Shown here in pieces: positions 38,143 to 46,723 of a stretch of 64,000 nucleotides of DNA (position 1 is its first letter; every line of letters begins with the position of its first letter). The translations under genes were made by a program, and so were the position numbers. Origin of the DNA: Oceanobacillus kimchii X50 (GTDB lineage: Bacteria > Bacillota > Bacilli > Bacillales > Amphibacillaceae); the NCBI RefSeq assembly GCF_000340475.1, contig NZ_CM001792.1, forward strand, positions 1,944,659-2,008,658. The letters are read 5' to 3'. The notes beneath the pieces were generated by a model, which searched no databases, had not been told where the DNA came from, and saw only the letters and a list, made by a program, of their open reading frames with translations.

Positions 38143-39153
38143 TTATACAACTAATTCCATTAATAATAATTCAAACGCTAAACTTTTTTCCATCTTCCCT
38201 TGCTTCATTACACTATCCGTTTCAGCAAGTTCCTGAATCATCTGTTCTAATCTATCTTGTGAAATATTTCTTTCTCTAGACATTGCAATTTTAATGACAT
38301 ATGGATGAGCTCCAATTTGTTTTTGCATTTGAAACTGTGTATATCCCTTTTGTTTCATTAATTTTACTCGAAGGATCATTCTGAACTGATAAGATAATAA
38401 AGCGATCATCGCAATAGGATCTTCATTCATCTTTTCTAAATCCTTATAGATCTTCATTGCTCGTTGAATATCTCCATGCATAACTGCATCCACCATTGCT
38501 AATGAGGTGCTTGTTGGAGTGTGAGAAATCAATCGTTGAGCATCCGCCTCGCTAACATGTCCCCCATCTCCCACATATAACGCCATCTTCTCTACTTCAC
38601 TCTGTAATAACTGGATATTATTCGCAACTTCTGCCTCTAACATATCTTTAGCTTTAGAATCCATTGTTATCTTATTTTTTGATATGATTGAATCCAGCCA
38701 TTTTCTCGCATCTTGTTCTTTTATTTCTTGACAGTCCACAAGTTGGGAATTGTTTTTAAGGTGTTTTGTTATCTTTTTACGTTCATCTAATTTTTCATAA
38801 GGAGCAATAAGTAATAAGACTGTATAATCTGGAGGATTTTGAACATACTCTTCTAAATAAGAAGTATTATGTTCAAATGGTAGCTTGTCCGGTTTTGCTT
38901 TTAAAAATGATGCATTGGTAGCAACAATCAGTTTTTTTTCCTCAAAAAACGGAAACGTCTCTGCATCTGTTAGTACTTCTTGAATTGGAATTTCATTTAA
39001 GTCATATGACGATAAATTACTTTTATCTCCATTTAATACTTGTTTTGTTAGAGCTTGTTTCAATTCTTCTAAAAAATATGACTCCGTTCCAAATGCAAGA
39101 TAAACAGGTTGAACAGATTTCTTAATATCATTTACAATATTCATTATTGACAT
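38143..39153 (-). CDS. holA: DNA polymerase III delta subunit HolA
   Basis: Clamp-loader subunit (YqeN) that opens the sliding clamp. N-terminal PVYLAFGTESYFLEELKQAL, the segment HNTSYLEEYVQNPPDYTVLLLIAPYEKLDERKKI, and the C-terminal QFRMILRVKLMKQKGYTQFQMQKQIGAHPYVIKIAM match the HolA family; an ATP site is absent as expected for delta. Of the possible starts I choose ATG 39153: it leaves 15 residues before PVY, as in B. subtilis, and AGGTG lies about 10 nt upstream. About 336 residues. Confidence 0.95.
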   Translation of the reverse strand: MSIMNIVNDIKKSVQPVYLAFGTESYFLEELKQALTKQVLNGDKSNLSSYDLNEIPIQEVLTDAETFPFFEEKKLIVATNASFLKAKPDKLPFEHNTSYLEEYVQNPPDYTVLLLIAPYEKLDERKKITKHLKNNSQLVDCQEIKEQDARKWLDSIISKNKITMDSKAKDMLEAEVANNIQLLQSEVEKMALYVGDGGHVSEADAQRLISHTPTSTSLAMVDAVMHGDIQRAMKIYKDLEKMNEDPIAMIALLSYQFRMILRVKLMKQKGYTQFQMQKQIGAHPYVIKIAMSRERNISQDRLEQMIQELAETDSVMKQGKMEKSLAFELLLMELVV

Positions 39154-39230
39154 TTCATTCACACACCTATGTACTTTATATCCATATGTTAAAATGGAAT
39201 GAAATGAATAGCAAGTGATATTAATTTTAT

Positions 39231-39274
39231 AGGAGGAGAAACGCTAAAATTTATGTTGAAAGTCTTCTCCTCCT
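39231..39274. repeat. 10-bp inverted repeat in the holA-yqzM gap
   Basis: AGGAGGAGAA (39231-39240) and TTCTCCTCCT (39265-39274) enclose 24 nt. On the plus strand the left arm is a strong SD and the enclosed ATG opens only an 8-codon frame ending TCC TCC TAG within the right arm. The rest of the 39154-39480 gap shows no further gene. It could be an RNA hairpin hiding a ribosome site. Confidence 0.4.
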
Positions 39275-39480
39275 AGCTCATCTATATTAAACGCCATAGG
39301 AAAAGCTCTAGAAACCATCCCTATTGACGATATTTTTTACCTATCGTTAGTTTTTCCGATGATAGTAAAAGTATAGATGTTAACTCTTGCTAAAATTGGC
39401 TTTCATATGTGTTTCCAATGAGGTAGATTTTTTAAAGTATTTCATTTATACTTAAATTGTGATAATAGGAGGGGTACAAG

Positions 39481-39615
39481 TTGAACGAATTTGAAAAAGA
39501 TGTACAGTATAAAGGAAATGATGTAGTTGATTCAATCAAAGGTTTTACTTTTTCATTTCTATTCTTCTTTTTAATCTTTGCAATTGGCGTAGCAATTAGT
39601 TTTATCGGTCAATAA
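39481..39615 (+). CDS. yqzM: YqzM-family small membrane protein (44 residues)
   Basis: A short gene, hand-translated from TTG 39481 to TAA 39613-39615. It reads NEFEKDVQYKGNDVVDSIKGF, then one hydrophobic helix (about residues 21-40). The N-terminal NEFEK and length match YqzM, which lies between holA (yqeN) and comEC in B. subtilis. AGGAGGGG lies about 7 nt before the TTG. Function unknown. A hairpin terminator follows. Confidence 0.87.
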   Translation: MNEFEKDVQYKGNDVVDSIKGFTFSFLFFFLIFAIGVAISFIGQ

Positions 39616-39632
39616 CTGAAGATGAATCGCGT

Positions 39633-39666
39633 AAAAAGGAAGGGATTATAGTATCTCTTCTTTTTT
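39633..39666 (+). terminator. Terminator after yqzM
   Basis: AAAAGGAAG pairs with CTTCTTTTT around a short second stem GAT/ATC and is followed by T residues. It lies about 20 bp after yqzM and in front of the converging comEC stop. Confidence 0.6.
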
Positions 39667-39686
39667 ATTTTCTCTTCAACGATAGT

Positions 39687-41993
39687 TTATGGAGAATGTA
39701 TTAAAAATGTTCCTTGATTATTTGAAAAATAATATTGAATTGCACCATGCAAATCCGTACGTAAAATATCGATACCTTTTGATTCCAATGTTTCAATTAC
39801 TTCTACCGATGGATGTCCATATCGATTATTTCTACCAACTGAAATCAATCCAAAATCGGGATCAATTTCTTCAATATATACACTGTCACTAGATGTATTG
39901 CTTCCATGATGTGCGACTTTGAGAATATCAATATTCATTTCTGGATGATTCTTTATCAACGTCTTTTCTACATCGCTTCCAATATCTCCTGTAAATAGCC
40001 ATTTTGCTCCCAAATCAGCATATAATACTAATGAATTGTCATTTAGTGATTGATGATCACTAGTTGGAGAAAGAACATGAAAATTAGTAAAGTTGCCTCT
40101 AATGGTCTGAACAGCTTCAATTCGTTTAATAATTTGATTTGGAAATGAAGCTTGAATATTTTTAATTAACTGATCATCAAAAAACGAACTCACCATTATT
40201 GTATCAACAGTTACTTCTTCCAAAATATACTCCAAGCTGCCTATATGGTCCAAGTCTTCATGTGTTAATATAATGGCATCCAAATGTGTTATCCCTCTTG
40301 AATAAAAATAAGGGCGTAATATTTGCTTATACACACTTCTACTTGCCTCCATACTTTCAAAATCAAAGGTTGAGCCTGCATCCACTAATAAAGTATCTTG
40401 TCTATATGGAGTTTCGATTAATATTGCATCTCCTTGTCCAATGTCAAACATCGTAACAATGCCCTCTTCGCTTAAGTAAGGTTTTAATGCTCCAAATATT
40501 ATAGGGAGACAAAAAAGCACTCCTGATAAAAACGCCACCTTCATTCTCTTTATTTCCAGTTCGTACATAAACCGAAAGAAAAAAATATAATAAACAATTA
40601 CTGCGGTGATAGATAACCCGTTCATAAACAAAGGAAATGACAAATAAGTATCTACCCATACCAGAAAATTAACTACAACAGAATGAATCCATTGAAAAGA
40701 ATTGTCTAAAATAAAAAGCACTTGTTTCGGTAAGAATGATAATAACGTAGCAATATACATCAATGGTATGACAAACAAAGTGAAGTAAGGAATAATAATG
40801 ACATTTAGTAAAATCGATAGCGGTTGGAAAATATAGAAATAATGCAACTGTAATGGGAGGATAGCCATTTGAGAAACAAAACTTATTTGCACTATATTCC
40901 ATAAAGTTGATGTTGAATAAGAAACCCACTTGGCCGAGAGGAGAATGGCAAATGTGACAGCAAAAGAAAATTGAAATCCTACTTCATAGATAACATAAGG
41001 ATCAAAGATTATTAATGACAAAAACACAAAACTAAAAATATCTATATACAAGAATTTCTTTTTAAACTTTTGAATAACAAGTAAAATCGTAATCATCCAA
41101 ACTGCTCTCCAAACAGAAGGTTCACCACCGGCTAATATACCATATAAAGGTAAAAATAAAATTAAAAGTAATTGTGCCCTCTCTTTTGTTACAATATTAC
41201 CTTTTACAAGTAATAGAAGCACAATGGCAATTATTAATGTGATATTTGATCCTGAGATCGCAATTATATGAGATAAACTCCATCGTTGAAATAATTCTTC
41301 AGTAGGTTCATCCATCATAGAATCATCACCAAATACAATAGAGGTTAACCACATAACGGTATTATCACTCCATCTTCCATGCATATAATCAATAAGTTGA
41401 TGGCGTAACAAATATATATGACTTAATGGTTGTGGATCAGTACAATGTATTTGATTTAAATTTTCAATTATGATTTGATAATGAATATCTTTTTGTAGTA
41501 GAAATTGTTGATAATTAAATTGGGCAGGATTTGTACTCGAAGATGGTTTTTCTATAGATTCGTGAGAGGTTTGAATTACGCAGGAAGCTCCGTGTAAAAA
41601 ATCCCCATTCTTAACAAATGAGGCTTGTGATTGTGCCGGTTGGTCAAAAAAGTACATAACTAAGAAATTGGTATTCGAAATAGAATGTGACCCTTCCAAC
41701 TGAAATTGCATATATTCATCCGTTATGACAGCTGATCCATTAATACTACCAGTTACGTGTGACGATAGGTGTTCGAATTTCTCCTCCGCCACTTCCTCAA
41801 TCTCTGGTATATAGAATGTAAAAAAACAGAATGAAATAATTGAAATTATAAATGGCAGTAAAGGAAAACCTTTACGTGCCTTTAACCAAATTAACCAAAG
41901 AATAATTAACAGTGGCAACCATTCTGCTTTAGAGCTGACATAAAGAATAGCTGCCCCTGTTGTTATCGCAGCATAATACCAATACCCTTTCAT
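39687..41993 (-). CDS. comEC: Competence protein ComEC (DNA uptake channel)
   Basis: Polytopic membrane protein forming the channel for transforming single-stranded DNA. N-terminal helices (about residues 5-50) precede an OB-like extracellular domain (about 60-190), the Competence domain with many helices (about 200-500), and a C-terminal metallo-beta-lactamase-like domain with LTHEDLDHIGSLEYIL (about 590-605) and VAHHGSNTSS. 768 residues from ATG 41993, close to B. subtilis (776). The start is chosen because the longer frame to 42119 overlaps comEB, and TAGGT lies 8 nt before ATG 41993. Stop at 39687, convergent with yqzM. Confidence 0.95.
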   Translation of the reverse strand: MKGYWYYAAITTGAAILYVSSKAEWLPLLIILWLIWLKARKGFPLLPFIISIISFCFFTFYIPEIEEVAEEKFEHLSSHVTGSINGSAVITDEYMQFQLEGSHSISNTNFLVMYFFDQPAQSQASFVKNGDFLHGASCVIQTSHESIEKPSSSTNPAQFNYQQFLLQKDIHYQIIIENLNQIHCTDPQPLSHIYLLRHQLIDYMHGRWSDNTVMWLTSIVFGDDSMMDEPTEELFQRWSLSHIIAISGSNITLIIAIVLLLLVKGNIVTKERAQLLLILFLPLYGILAGGEPSVWRAVWMITILLVIQKFKKKFLYIDIFSFVFLSLIIFDPYVIYEVGFQFSFAVTFAILLSAKWVSYSTSTLWNIVQISFVSQMAILPLQLHYFYIFQPLSILLNVIIIPYFTLFVIPLMYIATLLSFLPKQVLFILDNSFQWIHSVVVNFLVWVDTYLSFPLFMNGLSITAVIVYYIFFFRFMYELEIKRMKVAFLSGVLFCLPIIFGALKPYLSEEGIVTMFDIGQGDAILIETPYRQDTLLVDAGSTFDFESMEASRSVYKQILRPYFYSRGITHLDAIILTHEDLDHIGSLEYILEEVTVDTIMVSSFFDDQLIKNIQASFPNQIIKRIEAVQTIRGNFTNFHVLSPTSDHQSLNDNSLVLYADLGAKWLFTGDIGSDVEKTLIKNHPEMNIDILKVAHHGSNTSSDSVYIEEIDPDFGLISVGRNNRYGHPSVEVIETLESKGIDILRTDLHGAIQYYFSNNQGTFLIHSP

Positions 41994-42003
41994 CGATATG
42001 TAC

Positions 42004-42564
42004 CTATTTGAATAGGCGCTCTGCTTTTTCTTTAAAAAGGGAAATCTCCGTATCATTCTCAGATACTTCATCGATTTTATCGATAATCTCTTGAATAAAC
42101 TGTACTTTTTCTTGAACATTTACATCTATTGACAATTGATGTAACGGGACTTTTACAATTTTTACTCCTGCCTCAGCAAACAGTTCAATCGCATATGGAT
42201 GATTATGATAGTCCTCAGCATAATACACTGTTTTTATCCCACTTTGAATTAATTGCTTTGTGCATTGTAAACAAGGAAAATGAGTAACGTAGACGTCTGC
42301 ACCTTCAGTTGGCACCCCAAACTTAGCACATTGTAATAATGCATTCGCTTCTGCATGAACTGTTCGGACACAATGGCCATCAATTACATAACAACCTTCA
42401 TCCGTACAATGTACACTTCCAGTAACGCTACCATTATATCCTCCTGCTATTATCCGCTTATCCCGGACAATTGTAGCTCCCACTTCAAGTCTTGTACAAG
42501 TACTTCGTAGTGACAGTAAATGGCTTTGTGCCATAAAATATTGATCCCATGAAATTCTCTCCAT
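42004..42564 (-). CDS. comEB: dCMP deaminase-like protein ComEB
   Basis: Zinc-dependent deoxycytidylate deaminase family. Zinc ligands and the catalytic Glu are visible as HAEANALLQCA (about residues 70-80) and PCLQC (about 97-101). 186 residues, close to B. subtilis ComEB. It lies in the comE operon although it is not needed for transformation in B. subtilis. It ends 10 bp before comEC. The C-terminal extension (about 150-186) is charged. Confidence 0.95.
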   Translation of the reverse strand: MERISWDQYFMAQSHLLSLRSTCTRLEVGATIVRDKRIIAGGYNGSVTGSVHCTDEGCYVIDGHCVRTVHAEANALLQCAKFGVPTEGADVYVTHFPCLQCTKQLIQSGIKTVYYAEDYHNHPYAIELFAEAGVKIVKVPLHQLSIDVNVQEKVQFIQEIIDKIDEVSENDTEISLFKEKAERLFK

Positions 42565-42611
42565 CTTAGACTCGTCTCCTTTTATTGCACTGCTATAAAA
42601 GCTTTTTCTCT

Positions 42612-43208
42612 CTAAGGAATTTGAATATAATCTTTTAATGATTCAACCGTCTTTTCACCAATACCAGAAATATTTAATAAATCTTCTAATTCACGAAACA
42701 ATCCATTTTCTTCACGATATTGAAAAATTGTTTCTGCCTTACTTGGCCCAATACCTGGTAATTGTTCTATTTCTTGTACTGAAGCATAATTTATTCGTAT
42801 TTTTTCATTCGCCTTATCCATGTCTGCACTTATATTAGTATCTTGATCACCTTGTTCTGGAACTGCAATAATCATTTCATCTTGAACAAGTTGAGCAAGA
42901 TTGACTTGAGACTGATCAGCATCCACACTAAATCCACCCGCTAATTCAATCACATCATGAATACGGTCATTTTGTTTTACAGTGTAGACCCCAGGGTTTT
43001 GAACTGCACCTTTTACATCTACCACAAATGACTGTTCCTTATCTTTTGTTGATACAGAATTTAAATTATCTTGAAAAAGTTCATCGGTATCATGTGTCTC
43101 AATAGGGAGTTCTGCAGAGGAATCTTGCTTTTTAGTAAATACTATAAAGAAGAAAACAGCTAATCCTGCAAGCAAGAAAAACGAGGATTTTTTCAGAAGA
43201 TTTAGCAA
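42612..43208 (-). CDS. comEA: Competence DNA receptor ComEA
   Basis: Membrane-anchored DNA-binding receptor for transformation. One N-terminal helix (about residues 9-24), an SLBB-like domain (about 61-115, VDVKGAVQNPGVYTVKQNDRIHDVIELAGGF), a linker, and a C-terminal helix-hairpin-helix pair with INYASVQEIEQLPGIGPSKAETIFQYR and LEDLLNISGIGEKTVESLK. 198 residues. The start is TTG 43208 with AAGGAGGTG upstream. comER, which adjoins comEA divergently in B. subtilis, is absent here. Confidence 0.96.
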   Translation of the reverse strand: MLNLLKKSSFFLLAGLAVFFFIVFTKKQDSSAELPIETHDTDELFQDNLNSVSTKDKEQSFVVDVKGAVQNPGVYTVKQNDRIHDVIELAGGFSVDADQSQVNLAQLVQDEMIIAVPEQGDQDTNISADMDKANEKIRINYASVQEIEQLPGIGPSKAETIFQYREENGLFRELEDLLNISGIGEKTVESLKDYIQIP

Positions 43209-43237
43209 CAGAATTTACACCTCCTTCTGAAACTGAC

Positions 43238-43266
43238 TTTATAAAGATATATAATCAATTCGACAA
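43238..43266 (-). promoter_or_regulatory. Possible promoter for the comE operon
   Basis: TTGTCG (43266-43261), 17 nt, TATAAA (43243-43238), 30 bp before comEA. The sequence upstream (43285-43330) is rich in A- and T-tracts as expected near a ComK site, but I do not see a canonical pair of AAAA-N5-TTTT boxes. Confidence 0.45.
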
Positions 43267-43313
43267 ATATCTTTTATCTCCTTCTTTAACTCACATCACA
43301 AAAAACATAAAAA

Positions 43314-44066
43314 TTAATCATTTTTTCCAGCTAAAAAAAAGATTCTTTCCCCTTCTTCTACATTTATTTTGTTTTCAAAGGAAAAATCAGCAAATACTTG
43401 GATATTATTGAATCCAGAATTAAAAAGTAATTTTTTATAAAATTCAACTGAAAATGTCCGTTGATGATGCGTTTCTGTATAACGTTCATATTTTCCTGAT
43501 TGATCCTCTTCAAAGAAAGTCAATTCATGAATCATCTCTCCTTCTCGATCACCGGGTTGACAAAACCAAATATAAGCAGCCGCATCAGTTACATCTGCAA
43601 AAGTGTTGTTAATATAATTTTCTTCAATATGCAACAAACTGTGGACGTCAAAAAGAAATAGTCCATTATTATTTAGTGAACGGTATATAGAATTGAAAAA
43701 CTCGGCCAAATTACTAGGATTTACAATATAATTTACAACATCACAACAACTGATGGCCATATCCATGTACGGAATATTATTTAATTTAGTTATATCTTGG
43801 TGTAACCAACTAATGGAAAGAGAAAGATCCGTCTCTTTTTTTGCAAGTTCTAACATGTCCTCAGATATATCAATCCCTGTTAAATCATATCCTTGAACAG
43901 CAAGTTTTCTAGTAATTACTCCCGTACCACATCCAAAGTCTACAATAGAATTAACTTGACGGTTAGAATATGAATTAATCACTTCTTGAATAACTGCTAC
44001 CCAATCATCATATGGTGCATCGATCATTAGCCGATCATAAAGAGTGGCCATTTTACTATACGCCAT
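43314..44066 (-). CDS. yqeM: Class I SAM-dependent methyltransferase YqeM
   Basis: 250-residue methyltransferase. Motif I IVDFGCGTGVITRKLA lies at about residues 41-56, followed by GIDISEDMLELAKK and a motif IV-like segment AISCCDVVNYI. The C-terminal half is a substrate cap typical of this subgroup. The substrate is unknown. It begins 3 bp after the rsfS stop, so it is the last gene of the yqeG-yqeM cluster, as in B. subtilis. Confidence 0.92.
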   Translation of the reverse strand: MAYSKMATLYDRLMIDAPYDDWVAVIQEVINSYSNRQVNSIVDFGCGTGVITRKLAVQGYDLTGIDISEDMLELAKKETDLSLSISWLHQDITKLNNIPYMDMAISCCDVVNYIVNPSNLAEFFNSIYRSLNNNGLFLFDVHSLLHIEENYINNTFADVTDAAAYIWFCQPGDREGEMIHELTFFEEDQSGKYERYTETHHQRTFSVEFYKKLLFNSGFNNIQVFADFSFENKINVEEGERIFFLAGKND

Positions 44067-44069
44067 AAA

Positions 44070-44426
44070 TTAGCGTTCCTGTCCTAAATGTAGTGGAATT
44101 TGATTTGCATCCCCCCATAATTTTTCTAAATTATAATAATACCGTTCATCTTTATGGAAAATATGGCAAACAATATCTCCAATATCCACTAACACCCAGC
44201 GAGCCTGATCAAAACCTTCTATTCGTTTTATGCTTAATCCCTTTTCCTCTACAGTTTCTTTAACTGCTCTAGCAATTGCTTGAACTTGTCGTTCATTGCT
44301 TCCATGACAAATTAGAAAATAATCGGCAACTAGAGATACCTCATTCATATCTAATGCAATAATATTTTCTGCTCGTTTATCATCGCATGCTTCTGCAACA
44401 TGTTTTATTAATTCTTGTTTATTCAT
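44070..44426 (-). CDS. rsfS: Ribosomal silencing factor RsfS
   Basis: Binds ribosomal protein L14 and blocks subunit joining in starvation. The core ALDMNEVSLVADYFLICHGSNERQVQAIA and EGFDQARWVLVDIGDIVCHIFHKDERYYYNLEKLWGDA match the RsfS/DUF143 family. 118 residues. It starts 1 bp after the yqeK stop; translational coupling is likely. Confidence 0.96.
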   Translation of the reverse strand: MNKQELIKHVAEACDDKRAENIIALDMNEVSLVADYFLICHGSNERQVQAIARAVKETVEEKGLSIKRIEGFDQARWVLVDIGDIVCHIFHKDERYYYNLEKLWGDANQIPLHLGQER

Positions 44427-44999
44427 TTAAATTCCTCCATTAATTTGATTTCGCAAATCATTATAGGCATGTATGCTATCCGGATATATCGTGTTATTCT
44501 TTGATATTAAATACATCGTCGTATTCTTAGCTGCCATCCAACAAGCTTTAGTCAAATCTTCATATGCTACTTCCCGAACTTCTTCCACACCAGGAAATTG
44601 TCTTCCTGGTTCAATATAATCGGCTAAAAAGATAATTTTTTCTAATTGAGACATACATGCTCTACCAGTTGTGTGATATTTGATTGCATTACGTACATCG
44701 CTTGTTTGTACTCCATATTTTTCTTTTATAATATGCGACGCTACCGGACCATGCCATAATTCATGATGATAGTCTAATAAGTCGTTAGGAAGATCAGTTT
44801 CTACAATAATTTGTCTCATTATCGTTTGATCAAAGTACTTTGCATAATCATGAAAAATAGCCGCTAATTTAGCATTAGGGATAGATTCATTATATCGTTT
44901 TGATAAATCAACAGCAGTATCCATGACTCTTAGCGTATGTGCGAATCTATGCTCGGTTAACTGATCTTTCACATCTTGTTTAATTACGTCCAAATCCAT
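44427..44999 (-). CDS. yqeK: HD-domain nucleotide hydrolase YqeK
   Basis: HD superfamily protein; relatives hydrolyse diadenosine tetraphosphate symmetrically. Metal ligands are in HRFAHTLRVMD (about residues 16-26), AIFHDYAKY (about 47-55), HHELWHGP (about 78-85) and AIKYHTTG (about 104-111). 190 residues. ATG 44999 lies inside the end of nadD (20-nt overlap), and the SD-like GAGGGAG is within nadD. Confidence 0.95.
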   Translation of the reverse strand: MDLDVIKQDVKDQLTEHRFAHTLRVMDTAVDLSKRYNESIPNAKLAAIFHDYAKYFDQTIMRQIIVETDLPNDLLDYHHELWHGPVASHIIKEKYGVQTSDVRNAIKYHTTGRACMSQLEKIIFLADYIEPGRQFPGVEEVREVAYEDLTKACWMAAKNTTMYLISKNNTIYPDSIHAYNDLRNQINGGI

Positions 45000-45555
45000 A
45001 TAACTGATGCTCCCTCACATATTGCATTACTGAATTAGATAGTAGGTATCGAATCCATTCTCTTCTTTGTAATCTTTCTCGTAACATTGTAGAAGACAAA
45101 TGAATAGTAGGAATATCTACAAAATGAACAGGATAGGTCGTTTCCAGAGAATATCCCGGGCGGCTCACCCCTACAAATGTAATTATTTCTATCAATTCAT
45201 CTATCCGATACCATTTAGGCAAAAACTCTACCATATCCCCGCCAATAATAAAATAAAATTCATCAGAAGGGTACAATTTTGTTAATTCATGAATTGTATC
45301 ATACGTATATGACTTCCCTTCCCTTTTTAATTCTATATCATTTAATTTAAATGACGGGTGATTACGAATTGCTAATTTTAACATCGATGTTCGATGACCT
45401 GCACTTGTAGTCGTGTGCTCCTTATGGGGAGGTGTATTCGTCGGAATAAACCATATTTCATCTAATAGTTTTGCTCTTCGAACTTCTTCTGCTATCAATA
45501 AATGACCAATATGTGGAGGGTCAAAAGTGCCACCAAGGATACCTATTTTCCTCAA
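44980..45555 (-). CDS. nadD: Nicotinate-nucleotide adenylyltransferase NadD
   Basis: Adenylates nicotinate mononucleotide in NAD synthesis. The nucleotidyltransferase motif GGTFDPPHIGH lies at residues 8-18, and IHLSSTMLRERLQRR near the C-terminus is the second signature (ISSTxIR-like). 191 residues, family length. The start is TTG 45555 with AGAAGGTGA upstream. Confidence 0.97.
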   Translation of the reverse strand: MRKIGILGGTFDPPHIGHLLIAEEVRRAKLLDEIWFIPTNTPPHKEHTTTSAGHRTSMLKLAIRNHPSFKLNDIELKREGKSYTYDTIHELTKLYPSDEFYFIIGGDMVEFLPKWYRIDELIEIITFVGVSRPGYSLETTYPVHFVDIPTIHLSSTMLRERLQRREWIRYLLSNSVMQYVREHQLYGFGRN

Positions 45556-45579
45556 TTCTATTCACCTTCTATATTTCTG

Positions 45580-45870
45580 TTATGGTAAATTAATCTGTTT
45601 ATTTTCCAATGACTCTTTATATAATACGATATTATTTCCAATTACTTGTACAAGTTCAGCGTTAGCTGAGGTAGAAATTTGCTCAGCAACTACATTCTTG
45701 TCCTCCATGCAATTTTGAAGAACACTTACTTTAATTAATTCTCTTTTTTCTAGTGCTTCCTCTATTTGTACAACCATATTATCATTAACCCCGTCTTTTC
45801 CCACTTGAAAAATAGGCTTAAGTTGATTTGCTTGAGATCGTAAATATCTTTTTTGTTTTCCTGTTAGCAT
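45580..45870 (-). CDS. yhbY: RNA-binding CRM-domain protein YhbY (YqeI)
   Basis: A single CRM domain protein that associates with pre-50S particles. LTGKQKRYLRSQANQLKPIFQVGKDGVND and LEKRELIKVSVLQN are diagnostic, including a GxxG-like loop at VGKDG. 96 residues. 2 bp after the aroE stop in the same cluster. Confidence 0.95.
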   Translation of the reverse strand: MLTGKQKRYLRSQANQLKPIFQVGKDGVNDNMVVQIEEALEKRELIKVSVLQNCMEDKNVVAEQISTSANAELVQVIGNNIVLYKESLENKQINLP

Positions 45871-45872
45871 TA

Positions 45873-46703
45873 TTATCTTCCTTTCAATATTTGTTCGATT
45901 TGCATATCCATATCAGATACATTGACATGTGTGCCTGTCCATATTTCAAATGCCGCTTGCGCTTGATATAACAACATAGTATGACCATAGTGAATATAAG
46001 GTGTTCGCTGTTTTGCTAATTGCAGAAAATGAGTCTCTAGCGGTTGATATACGATATCACTTACAACCGTTTCTTCATTAATATTATCTAATGCAATAAT
46101 TGAACGTGGTTCATTCATACCGACAGCAGAAGTTTGAATAATTAAATCAAATTGATTTAACTCGTTTATAGCTTCTTCCAAACTAATTACTATTGCATCT
46201 TTATTTGTTCCAACAATGAATTCTGCGTGGCTTAACGTTCGGTTAGCTATTTTTATATTATTGTAACCTTCCTGTACCAAAGCATGAAAAATACCTCTTG
46301 CCGCTCCACCAGCTCCAAGGATTAATACACGCTTATCTGTTACTCCTTTCAAAAAAGGATACGCTGCATATAAGGATCGCAAATAACCCTGTCCATCTGT
46401 ATTATACCCAACCCATTCTCCATCTTTAATAGATACAGTATTTACTGCCCCCATAAGATTTGCGGTATCATCAACTTTATCTAAGAAATTCATTATCCTT
46501 TGCTTATATGGAACCGTAACATTAAAACCAGTTAAAGATGTGCTTTTGAGTTTTTCTATATTATTTTCAAAATTCTCATCCGGATTAATTTCAAAAAGTT
46601 CATAGGATCCTTCCAGATTTGAACGTTTTAGAAATTCATTATGAATCCATGGTGACATCGAATGTTCTATTGGATAACCAATTAATTTTAAAGATAGTGT
46701 CAA
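45873..46703 (-). CDS. aroE: Shikimate dehydrogenase AroE
   Basis: NADP-dependent step of the shikimate pathway. Substrate-site segment NVTVPYKQ (catalytic Lys) lies at about residues 59-66, NTDGQGY at about 100, and the dinucleotide fold LGAGGAARG at about 126-134. 276 residues. The start is taken as TTG 46703 because GGAGGGG lies just upstream; TTG 46718 precedes that SD. Lies between yqeH and yhbY, as in B. subtilis. Confidence 0.95.
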   Translation of the reverse strand: MTLSLKLIGYPIEHSMSPWIHNEFLKRSNLEGSYELFEINPDENFENNIEKLKSTSLTGFNVTVPYKQRIMNFLDKVDDTANLMGAVNTVSIKDGEWVGYNTDGQGYLRSLYAAYPFLKGVTDKRVLILGAGGAARGIFHALVQEGYNNIKIANRTLSHAEFIVGTNKDAIVISLEEAINELNQFDLIIQTSAVGMNEPRSIIALDNINEETVVSDIVYQPLETHFLQLAKQRTPYIHYGHTMLLYQAQAAFEIWTGTHVNVSDMDMQIEQILKGR

Positions 46704-46723
46704 CGTTCTCCCCTCCAACTAAC

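Noticed and set aside
41994..42119. N-terminal extension of comEC to 42119
   Set aside because: It overlaps comEB in another frame; ATG 41993 has an SD-like site and gives the normal ComEC length.
43282..43330. Possible ComK box pair before comEA
   Set aside because: A- and T-tracts are present, but the AAAA-N5-TTTT spacing is not met, so I did not call it.
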